Source: Desulfobacterales bacterium (GTDB lineage: Bacteria > Desulfobacterota > Desulfobacteria > Desulfobacterales > C00003060). Taken from it: DNA of 11,408 bases. Both the position numbers and the translations under genes were made by a program. How positions within the stretch are numbered: position 1 is the stretch's first letter; each line of letters starts with the position of its first letter. The notes under the pieces are model-generated. The model made no database searches, was not told the DNA's origin, and worked only from the letters and a program-made list of their open reading frames with translations. Positions 1-5,547 of this stretch are shown here, piece by piece. The DNA is taken from NCBI GenBank assembly GCA_030668505.1, contig DAOUTV010000033.1, positions 1 to 11,408 of the forward strand, in the 5' to 3' direction.

Positions 1-26
1 CTGCTTTACATAGATAGTTCTGCTGT

Positions 27-305
27 ATGACACTTTTTGAATTAGCATTTGCGTGTTACTTGTATGAACGGTTCACGAATTATGATGAATCATATCTCAG
101 CTTCTTGCGTGCCACGGACGGATCTCCCGACCTAGTTAACGTAACACACCGGCGAGCACTTCTTCAATGGTTGAACAAATGGGGCTGTCGCCAATTTGCC
201 CGTAAATACCATCAACATGCTTCACGTGAGATACTTTCTTGGTATAATGAGTATGGTGGTAGTCTCATTTCTGGGGTAAACTTGGGGACGTCCTTGACAA
301 ATTAG
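27..305 (+). CDS. Small hypothetical protein, 92 aa
   Basis: I do not recognise this protein. The composition is protein-like: rich in aromatic residues, Leu and Arg, with an N-terminal stretch (residues 1-15) that is hydrophobic but is not a clear signal peptide or membrane helix. Tyr/Trp-rich helical segments follow at about 40-75. The ATG at 27 is the first possible start, because an in-frame TAG lies at 15-17, and I see no good Shine-Dalgarno sequence before it. The last ten or so codons (from about 276) run through a GGGACGTCC repeat, so the natural C-terminus may have been replaced when that repeat arrived. It could also be a decayed gene fragment or a chance ORF. The call rests on composition and length only. 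Confidence 0.42.
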   Translation: MTLFELAFACYLYERFTNYDESYLSFLRATDGSPDLVNVTHRRALLQWLNKWGCRQFARKYHQHASREILSWYNEYGGSLISGVNLGTSLTN

Positions 306-340
306 ACTTGAGCGTGAGTTTAGGGACATCTTTGGTTTTA
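281..340 (+). repeat. Two degenerate GGGACGTCCTT-type repeat units
   Basis: Two similar units lie in direct orientation: GGGGACGTCCTT starting at 284, and a diverged GGGACATCTTT starting at about 319, each preceded by a short T/A-rich stretch. A third copy of the core, with matching GGGTAA flanks, lies on the other strand at 4889-4908. I infer a dispersed palindromic repeat of the REP/MITE kind. No transposase is visible here. The first unit overlaps the last codons of the ORF that ends at 305. Confidence 0.33.
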
Positions 341-457
341 CAGTTTCTAAGTAATCCTTTTAGAGCCGGTTCATGATGGCAGGAAAGTCGAAGATAATTA
401 AAACTCTGGCTGCTCCGGGGACGCTTTTTCCCCCTTGAGGAATCGGAGGGAAAGAAA

Positions 458-844
458 ATGAAGAAACAGAACTTATGGGTGTGGTTGTTCGTTTGTGGGT
501 TCTGGCTGCTTGCCTCATCTGAATACCATGTCGACCAGAACCGTTTCTCAAATCGAACTGAAATCAAGGATCGGTCGGAGAGAACGAAGTGGTATCTACG
601 GGAGAATCGATTCACCGGAAACACAGAGATCAGAGACTCGGATGGACATAAAACAGGAGAGGTTGAGTATAACCGCTTCTTTAATCGAACTGAAATTAGG
701 GACCAAAGCGGGAAGAAACAGTGGTATCTCCGGAAGAACCCATTCACCAACCATACTGATATCAGAACTATGGACGGGCAAAAAGAATGGGAGCTCAGGT
801 ACAACAGATTCCCGGATCGCCTTGAGGTAGATAAAGTAAAATAG
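458..844 (+). CDS. Small exported protein of 22-residue tandem repeats
   Basis: This is a 128-residue protein of unknown function. Residues 1-20 form a signal-peptide-like segment: two lysines near the start, then a Trp/Leu/Val/Phe-rich core with Cys13, so export is likely. Residues 28-115 are four tandem units of exactly 22 residues (28-49, 50-71, 72-93, 94-115), and a fifth partial unit runs from 116 to 128. The unit pattern is N-R-F-x-N-R-T-E-I-R-D-x-x-G-x-K-x-W-Y-L-R-x. The alternating polar/hydrophobic pattern with D-x-x-G turns suggests stacked beta hairpins. A GGAGGG Shine-Dalgarno sequence about 8 nt before the ATG supports the start. It appears to be a single-gene unit with a hairpin at its stop codon. 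I could not match the repeat to a named family. Basic and acidic residues are abundant, so the repeats would be highly charged outside the membrane. Confidence 0.72.
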   Translation: MKKQNLWVWLFVCGFWLLASSEYHVDQNRFSNRTEIKDRSERTKWYLRENRFTGNTEIRDSDGHKTGEVEYNRFFNRTEIRDQSGKKQWYLRKNPFTNHTDIRTMDGQKEWELRYNRFPDRLEVDKVK

Positions 845-877
845 GGCCAATGGTACGATTTCCCTGTGGCCCTGTTT
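839..877 (+). terminator. Weak intrinsic-terminator-like hairpin after the repeat protein
   Basis: AGGGCCA (843-849) pairs perfectly with TGGCCCT (867-873). Outside it, a T-G wobble and three A-T pairs extend the stem to 839/877. The loop is 17 nt and the T-tract is poor (GTTTCAC). The stem overlaps the stop codon of the repeat protein, so it probably ends that transcript, or it may be a processing hairpin. Confidence 0.38.
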
Positions 878-901
878 CACATATTTCAGATTGGTCAGAA
901 A

Positions 902-940
902 CTATGCTCGTACATAGACGCCCCTTCCAGCTCTCTTAAT
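902..940 (-). pseudogene. Remnant of the 3' end of the histone-like gene
   Basis: Read on the minus strand, 937-902 encodes KRAGRGVYVRA and a stop codon. The intact histone-like gene ends KRAGRGVYVGA and a stop. At DNA level 912-937 matches 2175-2200 at 24 of 26 positions, in the same orientation. Upstream the similarity fades, and an in-frame stop (TAG) occurs about 20 codons before the remnant's end. It therefore looks like the tail of a decayed second copy, or a scar of a tandem duplication enclosing the SprT-like gene. It has no start codon or Shine-Dalgarno sequence of its own. Confidence 0.62.
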
Positions 941-1012
941 ATGCAAGTAGCGATTTTGAGGCATGAGATGAAACTAATGGGGAGGGATAGCCCTTATCTT
1001 ACAAGCTTTCGT

Positions 1013-2155
1013 TCAGCCAGATTTAGCTTTCTTGTTTTCAATCAAAAGTCTTTTGTTCCTCGCCTTCTCTGTAATCCCTTTAGAAATCACCAGCTTTTTG
1101 CCAACACTCACCCCGTGTTTTAGTACGTTCCCGTCGTGCCTTAGAGGCCTTAGACTGACATCAAGAGTGCGCGGATACTTGTATGCTACATGTTTTTTCA
1201 GTAAAGGATCTTCAATCTTGACAAGCGCGCGCTTATCCTTAACCTTCCTCTTCCTCTCGCTTTGTGATTTTAGTGTGGAACTAAACCCTTGAATAATTCC
1301 CATAGCGAAGTCGGTCTTTCGATATCGGTTTAACCCGTTGTCTTTGTTGTAATCTTTCCACTGGGAATTAACAAATTGTCGGACAAAGTTGTGAACATAA
1401 TGGGCTATTTTTACGTTTTGTACAGTGCCAGTAATTTCCAGTACGCTTCCCATTTTACCCTTATCCACCACATAGGCAGGCATCCAGATGCCATAAACAA
1501 AATAGAAATCTGTCAATAAACGAGCCAGGGCATGTTCCTCGCGAAAATGCCGCAGAGCGGGCCTGCCAACAAAGACGCTGACAAAATTCCGATTTTCCTC
1601 ATGGGCTAAAAGGTCTACGTTGTATTTTGCGATGAACTGATGGGCCTTTGCCATGGCTGCTTCGGCTTCATGCTGATTCTTACTTTGGGCCAGCGCCATT
1701 AACTTTCTGATCCGAACCATGATTTTGTCTTCCGAACTCGACGACTCACGAACAACCCGCTCATCCAGTGGTTTGTATTCACCGGAAGCCTCTGGATTGG
1801 CTCCAAGCAAATAACAGGCCCTCTGAAACGCCGGCCCATGTGGAGATTCGTTGTAGGCACCCAAAACTTGGTCTGTGAACTGATGGGCCATTTCATGTAA
1901 AAGAACCTCACGAACAGCGTCCCACGGATGGTTGAGGACAAGATTCCGGCTCAGGCAAATCTCGCATTTTTCACGGGACCAATGCCCCAATCTGCTTCTT
2001 GTGTCCCGGAGACTGAACAGGGGCTTCCGCATCAAGTTCTTGTTTGACGAATCCAAGTCCCATAATGTCTGTTCCCATTCATAGGCGAGTCCATGAAGGA
2101 TACGGTGTTCCAGTTCTTCCTGGATAAGGATTTTTCTTTGTTTTCCTGGAGACAT
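1013..2155 (-). CDS. SprT-like zinc metalloprotease with DUF2786 segment
   Basis: This 380-residue cytosolic protein probably cleaves protein substrates, and by family analogy may act on DNA-bound or DNA-crosslinked proteins (SprT/Spartan superfamily). The catalytic zinc motif is visible as H87-E88-M89-A90-H91, followed by a third candidate ligand in S-P-H106-G-P-A-F, as expected for SprT-like peptidases. Residues about 145-184 match DUF2786: a K-I-x-x-R-I-R-K-L-M-A-L-A start, then alternating Ala-rich helices ending N-V-D-L. The C-terminal 90 residues are strongly basic, and no SprT-type zinc ribbon is visible. The ATG at 2155 sits 9 nt after the stop of the histone-like gene, so the two are probably co-transcribed and translationally coupled; the Shine-Dalgarno signal is weak. 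Pairing with a DNA-coating protein fits a role on the nucleoid. The family call is confident; the substrate is inferred. Confidence 0.86.
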   Translation of the reverse strand: MSPGKQRKILIQEELEHRILHGLAYEWEQTLWDLDSSNKNLMRKPLFSLRDTRSRLGHWSREKCEICLSRNLVLNHPWDAVREVLLHEMAHQFTDQVLGAYNESPHGPAFQRACYLLGANPEASGEYKPLDERVVRESSSSEDKIMVRIRKLMALAQSKNQHEAEAAMAKAHQFIAKYNVDLLAHEENRNFVSVFVGRPALRHFREEHALARLLTDFYFVYGIWMPAYVVDKGKMGSVLEITGTVQNVKIAHYVHNFVRQFVNSQWKDYNKDNGLNRYRKTDFAMGIIQGFSSTLKSQSERKRKVKDKRALVKIEDPLLKKHVAYKYPRTLDVSLRPLRHDGNVLKHGVSVGKKLVISKGITEKARNKRLLIENKKAKSG

Positions 2156-2164
2156 TCTTATGTA

Positions 2165-2662
2165 TCACGCCCCCACATAAACGCCCCTACCAGCTCTCTT
2201 GATCTTCCCCTGCTTACCAGCCTTGAAAAGAATATTTCTGACAGTCCTTTCCCCAAAACCAGTTTTCTTGATCAATGTGGGAACATCAACGCCTTTCTTG
2301 GACCTCTTGATAATGTTGACAACCTGATCAGTGGCCGTCAACTTCGCAGCAACTTTCTTCTTCGCCACTGGTTTCTTCTTCGCAGTTTTAGCCTTCGCCT
2401 TGGGTTTCGCCTTCTTTTTCTTGGCTGCCTTTTCCTTCTCAAACTTGTCAACCGCTTTAATAAGTTTATCCGTCTGCTTTGTGAGAGACTTCAACGCAGC
2501 TGCAGCAAGCTGTGCTGGGGGTTTCAGCTTAATGGCAGTCTGCGCCCTCTCAAGCTCGGCAACCGCTGTTTTCGCAAACTTGTTGCTCAACTCCTTTGTT
2601 TTCTTCGTCAAAACCTTGAACTCTTTGGTTACCGCCTGCAGATCCTTCTTCAGATTTGTCAT
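2165..2662 (-). CDS. Lysine-rich histone H1-like protein with winged-helix-like C-terminus
   Basis: This 165-residue basic protein should bind DNA as a nucleoid component. Residues 1-75 are an amphipathic, Lys/Ala/Leu-rich, likely coiled-coil helix. Residues 76-107 form a low-complexity Lys/Ala/Pro tail of AKKK and KPKAKAK type, like bacterial histone H1 homologues (Hc1, AlgP). Residues about 108-163 look like a compact helix-turn-helix or winged helix: V-V-N-I-I-K-R-S, then G-V-D-V-P-T-L-I-K-K-T-G-F-G-E-R-T-V-R-N-I-L, then a basic wing ending G-R-G-V-Y-V. The combination of an H1-like tail and a wing domain suggests sequence-tolerant DNA bridging. The start has a clear GGAGGAG Shine-Dalgarno sequence about 7 nt upstream. 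It is the first gene of a unit with the SprT-like protease 9 nt downstream. A decayed copy of its last codons lies at 902-937. The DNA-binding role is inferred from composition and family resemblance. Confidence 0.82.
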   Translation of the reverse strand: MTNLKKDLQAVTKEFKVLTKKTKELSNKFAKTAVAELERAQTAIKLKPPAQLAAAALKSLTKQTDKLIKAVDKFEKEKAAKKKKAKPKAKAKTAKKKPVAKKKVAAKLTATDQVVNIIKRSKKGVDVPTLIKKTGFGERTVRNILFKAGKQGKIKRAGRGVYVGA

Positions 2663-2741
2663 GAGTGCTCTCCTCCGTTATTGGTTATTGGTCCAAATGC
2701 CTTATTTGTGATAGTGATCGTTACCGTCTCCAGTTTTTTTC

Positions 2742-2978
2742 TCACCACGGAGACACAGAGAACACGGAGGTTGTATTTTTCTTATCCCATCGGGAGACGA
2801 CGACGGGATAAGAGAAGCCATCCCTGCGGGAGTGAGAAGATTGCGGTCTTTTTTGCCGAAGGCAGCGAATTTTTTGTTTGCCGCCGCCCGCCCTGTGGAA
2901 TGCGAAGCATATTCCTCTGGGGTCTCCCGGCAAACAAAAAGATATTCTATCTCTGCGATCTCCGCGACTCTGTGGTGA
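2742..2978 (+). repeat. 237-bp inverted-repeat (MITE-like) element with nested hairpins
   Basis: The ends are imperfect inverted repeats of about 28 bp (2742-2769 and 2951-2978). The outer part reads TCACCAC(G/A)GAG on the left and, as its complement, CTCTGTGGTGA on the right. Inside are further perfect pairs: CTTATCCC (2781-2788) with GGGATAAG (2805-2812); TCCC with GGGA around 2821-2831; and a 13-bp stem, TTTTTGTTTGCCG (2871-2883) with its complement at 2928-2940. No transposase is encoded. CACCACGGAGACACAGAG-type ends are familiar as a dispersed repeat in environmental genomes. It fills most of the 374-nt gap between the histone-like gene and the HU gene; I see no gene in that gap. Confidence 0.66.
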
Positions 2979-3036
2979 ACTATAAGCCGTCAGCAATGTG
3001 TTCTCTCGTACGACTGAAGTCTTGAAGCGTGTTGGT

Positions 3037-3315
3037 TTATTGATAATCCACCCTGTCTTTCAATTCCTTCCCGCACTTGAAGAAGGGCAGTTTCTTGGCC
3101 GGTACCTCGATTATTTTTCCGGTCTTGGGGTTCCTCCCGGTGTACCCTTTATAACTCTTGACATAGATGCTGCATAAACCCCTGATCTCAACCCGGTCGC
3201 CGTTAGTGAGGGCGTTTGACATTTCGTCAAAGAACAGCTCGACGACCTGTTCGGCTTGCGTTTTTGTGAGGTTGGTTTCTTTGCGTAGGGTTTCGATGAG
3301 ATCGTATTTGTTCAT
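3037..3315 (-). CDS. HU/IHF-family DNA-bending protein
   Basis: This 92-residue nucleoid protein would act as a dimer that bends DNA. The full HU/IHF fold is present: N-terminal helices (M-N-K-Y-D-L-I-E-T-L onward, with the T-K-x-Q-A-E-x-V-V segment), the D-R-V-E-I-R-G-L core strand (40-47), and the DNA-intercalating arm G-R-N-P-K-T-G (60-66) followed by I-I-E-V-P-A-K-K-L-P-F-F-K. The length is typical. Cys48 and Cys81 are not standard family features. An AAGGAG Shine-Dalgarno sequence sits at the normal distance. A sigma70-like promoter and a palindrome lie directly upstream. Whether it is HU or an IHF subunit cannot be settled by eye, so no gene symbol is given. Confidence 0.93.
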   Translation of the reverse strand: MNKYDLIETLRKETNLTKTQAEQVVELFFDEMSNALTNGDRVEIRGLCSIYVKSYKGYTGRNPKTGKIIEVPAKKLPFFKCGKELKDRVDYQ

Positions 3316-3330
3316 GGTGGTCTCCTTAGA

Positions 3331-3346
3331 ATATCTGTTCAGATAT
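3331..3346 (-). promoter_or_regulatory. Palindrome at the HU gene's transcription start (operator candidate)
   Basis: ATATCTGTTCAGATAT has arms that match at 7 of 8 positions. It lies between the predicted -10 box (3349-3354) and the Shine-Dalgarno sequence, about where transcription would start. That position suits a repressor site or autoregulation. The binding protein is unknown. Confidence 0.4.
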
Positions 3347-3348
3347 GG

Positions 3349-3377
3349 TTGATAGGGGATTGCTGGGAAAATGTCAA
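3349..3377 (-). promoter_or_regulatory. Sigma70-type promoter of the HU gene
   Basis: On the minus strand a perfect TTGACA (3377-3372) is followed by a 17-nt spacer and TATCAA (3354-3349, four of six matches to TATAAT). The start of transcription would fall near 3342, about 27 nt before the ATG. Confidence 0.55.
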
Positions 3378-3519
3378 TAAATATTAAGGGGTTATCGAGG
3401 GCTTCAAAGATATGCGCATTGAACTGATCACCTCAAGAGAAAAGCGCTATTATTTCAACGAATTAAGTTGATTCTGCATCCAAGAGGGAAGGATTTCCAG
3501 ATAAATAAATTACTCACCG

Positions 3520-4830
3520 TTAATGAATCAAAGGACTTAGCAAAATTCTATTATTTTTATTATCAATGTGTATCTTGTAGTCATTCATGAAATCCATGCC
3601 TAAAATGCCGTCGAATTTTCTTTCTTCTCCAAACGGCAGATCTGTTATTGCCACACGGAAATTGTTCTGGATCAGATTTCCGACCTGAATAGAACTCAGC
3701 GTCGCCAATTTTGCTTGGATGTCAGATGCTATGGTTTTCAGTGTAATGGATTTGCCTGATTCTTCATCCAAGTCAAGCATCTGTGCCAGTTCTCTTGAAA
3801 GGACGGTAATTCCGGACCCAGTATCAACCAGCACCATAGCCTCAAGGAAGCCATTCAGCATGACAGGCACCACAATATGGCCGTCAACTTTGAAAAACCA
3901 TACAATGGTCATCACTTCCTCGCTTGTTTCTTGTTCTGTTTCCTCAATGGTTGACTCTGTTGTCTCCTGTTCAGTAGTCTCTGATGTCTCTTCACCGTTT
4001 TGCTCTGTTGTATCCTTCTCGGTTGCTTCTACTTTTTCCCTTTCACCTTCCGAGGCCATTTCCTTTTCCGCCCCTTCAGCCGGAGCTTGCCCATTTACTT
4101 TTTCCTCAGACAGTCTTGCAACGTCTGACGGGGAGTAATACACATAGATATTGTAAGCTTGCCTGTCGGTGTCGGAGGCATACTTTAGAAACTTGGCAAA
4201 TTCGTGATCCGCCAATTCGTAATTCGCCTGGCGGCAGGAAATCGCACCAAGGAAATAATAGGCGGGCGCAAATTCGGGGTCTAGTTCTATAGCCTTTTTA
4301 TAGCATTGTACTTCATCCTCAGACTCATCATCCAGTGCCCTACCTTTTTCAAACCATTCTCTTGCCGTGTCTGTCTCGCCCTTCCGGTCATTGCGGAGCC
4401 CTGCCTCTTTCTGATCCAAAGGGGGACTGCCACTCGATTCTTCGCCACTTATACGATTGTCTTCACGTCTGTCAGTCCTGAAGGATTCCTCTTGTGAGTG
4501 ACTTATAGGGGGGTGATCCGTTTTTCTTCCGGCGTGCAGTTTGTTTTCAGATAGGACTAGGTCGGGCTTCTTTTTAGGGGGAGCGACATCCTTTATTTGC
4601 GCTTTGTTTTCCTTATAACCATATTTATCAACCGGCTCAGGAGTCTCGACATGATGGACTGGGCTGATATATTTGGCGATGGAGAAAGCTACAATGCCTG
4701 TCAAGGCAATAAATATCCATACTTTATATTGCCTTTTCCTTTTTTGCCGCAGATATCTTCCAATGTTAACCCCACAAAACGCACAATATATGTCATCTGG
4801 TTGGCTAAGTCCGCACTTTGGGCATATCAT
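3520..4830 (-). CDS. Membrane-anchored retropepsin-like aspartyl protease with zinc ribbon and TPR
   Basis: This 436-residue multi-domain protein has a C-terminal domain that looks like a retropepsin-type aspartyl protease, active only as a dimer. Residues 3-19 are a zinc ribbon (C3-x-x-C6 and C16-x-x-C19). Residues 28-34 are basic, and about 36-54 form one membrane helix, which puts the ribbon in the cytoplasm and the rest outside by the positive-inside rule. Residues 65-150 are charged and disordered. Residues about 155-220 are TPR-like helices (A-R-E-W-F-E-K-G-R-A-L, then the A-I-E-L-D-P-E-F-A-P-A-Y-Y-F-L-G signature). Residues 245-305 form a Glu/Thr-rich linker. The protease domain (309-436) shows the catalytic V-D336-T-G-S-G and the downstream D-G-I-L-G-M-D-F-M hydrophobic motif. 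It has no partner in its transcript. No good Shine-Dalgarno sequence precedes the ATG; a T-rich inverted repeat (ATTCTT/AAGAAT) does. The domain calls are firm, the topology is inferred and the substrate is unknown. Confidence 0.85.
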   Translation of the reverse strand: MICPKCGLSQPDDIYCAFCGVNIGRYLRQKRKRQYKVWIFIALTGIVAFSIAKYISPVHHVETPEPVDKYGYKENKAQIKDVAPPKKKPDLVLSENKLHAGRKTDHPPISHSQEESFRTDRREDNRISGEESSGSPPLDQKEAGLRNDRKGETDTAREWFEKGRALDDESEDEVQCYKKAIELDPEFAPAYYFLGAISCRQANYELADHEFAKFLKYASDTDRQAYNIYVYYSPSDVARLSEEKVNGQAPAEGAEKEMASEGEREKVEATEKDTTEQNGEETSETTEQETTESTIEETEQETSEEVMTIVWFFKVDGHIVVPVMLNGFLEAMVLVDTGSGITVLSRELAQMLDLDEESGKSITLKTIASDIQAKLATLSSIQVGNLIQNNFRVAITDLPFGEERKFDGILGMDFMNDYKIHIDNKNNRILLSPLIH

Positions 4831-4880
4831 CTTGACGAATTCTTTTTTTTAAGAATGGTCTTGAGACCTTATGTGCCGTG

Positions 4881-4908
4881 ATTACCCTGGACGTCCCCTT
4901 GGGGTAAT
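4881..4908 (-). repeat. Hairpin repeat with GGACGTCC core in the aspartyl protease leader
   Basis: ATTACCC (4881-4887) pairs with GGGTAAT (4902-4908) around a GGACGTCC core (4889-4896). A competing CCCC-TT-GGGG hairpin lies at 4895-4904. The core and the GGGTAA flank also occur at 275-293, so this is probably another copy of that dispersed repeat. It lies in the leader about 50 nt upstream of the retropepsin gene. Confidence 0.38.
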
Positions 4909-4927
4909 TATTAGAAATGCTATTTAT

Positions 4928-4956
4928 ATTTGACACTATATGCTCTTGAGTGTCAA
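4928..4956 (-). promoter_or_regulatory. Promoter and operator candidate for the aspartyl protease gene
   Basis: TTGACACT and AGTGTCAA form a perfect 8-bp inverted repeat with an 11-nt centre (4930-4956). On the minus strand the outer arm supplies a perfect TTGACA -35 box, and 17 nt later TCAAAT (4933-4928) is a four-of-six -10 box. The symmetry inside the spacer suggests a dimeric regulator that would block RNA polymerase. From 4957 to about 5120 I see no gene. Confidence 0.38.
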
Positions 4957-5123
4957 CTGCGAAAAGCAGGATAACAATTATAAGCTGTTTCAAAACCCTT
5001 TAATGAGTCCATTTTGGCCATTTTCCCCAAATAGTTCTTGGCGAAGCGAAGCATTAAAAATAGTAACTGTTTGAAGGCTTTAAATAGACAAACAGATCAA
5101 GAAAAGGATTTTGAATCAGCTTC

Positions 5124-5151
5124 TAAAGATTTCCCCTGAACATGCCGATAA
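5124..5151 (+). promoter_or_regulatory. Sigma28 (FliA)-type promoter upstream of the riboswitch
   Basis: TAAAGATT (5124-5131) is followed by a 12-nt spacer and a perfect GCCGATAA (5144-5151). The flagellar sigma factor consensus is TAAAGTTT, an 11-nt spacer and GCCGATAA, so only one -35 base and one spacer base differ. Transcription would begin near 5158, a few nucleotides before the riboswitch aptamer. This fits a motility-linked transcript. Confidence 0.5.
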
Positions 5152-5164
5152 AACAATAAAATAA

Positions 5165-5257
5165 GACAGGTGTGAAAAAAGCAAACCTCTCGAAAGGGTG
5201 GGACGCAAAGCCTCCGGCCCGTCGAAGGCGGGTAGCGGGGTTTCCGAACCGGTCCTG
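5165..5257 (+). promoter_or_regulatory. Cyclic-di-GMP-I (GEMM) riboswitch aptamer
   Basis: The conserved GEMM blocks occur in order: GCAAACC (5181-5187), a GAAA tetraloop closed by C-G (5191-5196), GGGACGCAAAGCC (5200-5212), the tetraloop-receptor half CTCCGGCC, then GGTAGCGGGGTTTCCG (5231-5246). This is the class I arrangement known from the Vibrio cholerae Vc2 aptamer, with a short third stem (CCCG/CGGG, 5218-5232). The closing stem P1 is poorly defined here; CAGG/CCTG is one option. The aptamer binds cyclic di-GMP. It is followed by a terminator and one small ORF, so it most likely controls transcription termination. The ON or OFF direction cannot be read because P1 and the terminator do not visibly overlap. 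Confidence 0.93.
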
Positions 5258-5264
5258 AATTCAG

Positions 5265-5296
5265 CCCATTCTTTCGTTGAGGAGAACGGGTTTTTT
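5265..5296 (+). terminator. Intrinsic terminator of the riboswitch expression platform
   Basis: CCCATTCT (5265-5272) pairs with AGAACGGG (5283-5290) with one A-C mismatch, and the stem is followed directly by six T residues (5291-5296). It lies between the aptamer and the AAGGAGG ribosome binding site of the next ORF, where c-di-GMP binding could switch readthrough. Confidence 0.74.
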
Positions 5297-5313
5297 CTTT
5301 AAGGAGGTAAGAA

Positions 5314-5547
5314 ATGCTTGCAGGGATAGGCACTGTAGGGAACGTGAATCAAGACAATCCACGCAGTGTCCAAGACCAAGCAAAAGGACCCCACAAGACG
5401 ACACAAGATGTCGTTGATGGGAAGGTTAACCCTGTGGAATCTCATGATAATTTGCCAGACAAATCCGATCTGAATGACAAAACTCATTCACGAGATACAA
5501 TAAACCAGGGCTCAGATGAAGAACGTATTATTGACATCCTGGGTTAA
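5314..5547 (+). CDS. Small polar protein under c-di-GMP riboswitch control, 77 aa
   Basis: I do not recognise this protein. The start is well supported: AAGGAGG (5301-5307) lies 6 nt before the ATG, right after the riboswitch terminator. The N-terminus (residues 2-12) is a short Gly-rich, mildly hydrophobic patch with no signal peptide. Residues 13-68 are dominated by Asp, Asn, Lys, Gln, Ser and His, which predicts disorder. The last residues (E-E-R-I-I-D-I-L-G) could form a short amphipathic helix. It contains no cysteine. A FliA-like promoter and the c-di-GMP aptamer upstream suggest a role in motility or attachment, perhaps as a small regulator or binding partner. It does not resemble FlgM closely enough for me to call it one. 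It stands alone, with no gene in the same transcript before the repeat element. Confidence 0.72.
   Translation: MLAGIGTVGNVNQDNPRSVQDQAKGPHKTTQDVVDGKVNPVESHDNLPDKSDLNDKTHSRDTINQGSDEERIIDILG

Noticed and set aside
27..305. Possible REP-associated transposase remnant next to the GGGACGTCC repeat
   Set aside because: No HUH motif or catalytic tyrosine context is visible in the 92 residues, so there is no support beyond proximity to the repeat.
265..804. Minus-strand ORF of 179 codons opposite the repeat protein
   Set aside because: It mirrors the 66-bp tandem repeats of the plus-strand gene. That gene has the signal peptide and ribosome binding site, and this ORF has neither.
2742..2996. Minus-strand ORF of 84 codons in the gap before the HU gene
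   Set aside because: It lies almost wholly within the inverted-repeat element, and its Ser/Arg-rich translation reflects the repeat ends rather than a protein.
2093..3025. Plus-strand ORF of 310 codons over the histone-like gene
   Set aside because: It is antisense to the Lys-rich gene, which reads as Phe/Leu-rich nonsense on this strand, and it continues through the repeat element.
4969..4980. GATAACAATT resembling half of a lac operator
   Set aside because: Only one half-site matches, there is no lac-type gene nearby, and the stretch is A/T-rich, so chance is the better explanation.
5255..5264. CTGAATTCAG 10-bp palindrome between aptamer and terminator
   Set aside because: It is short and sits in the linker of the expression platform. 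I found no pairing partner that makes it a convincing antiterminator.
5097..5333. Minus-strand ORF of 78 codons
   Set aside because: It is antisense to the riboswitch and terminator, whose structure explains the sequence.
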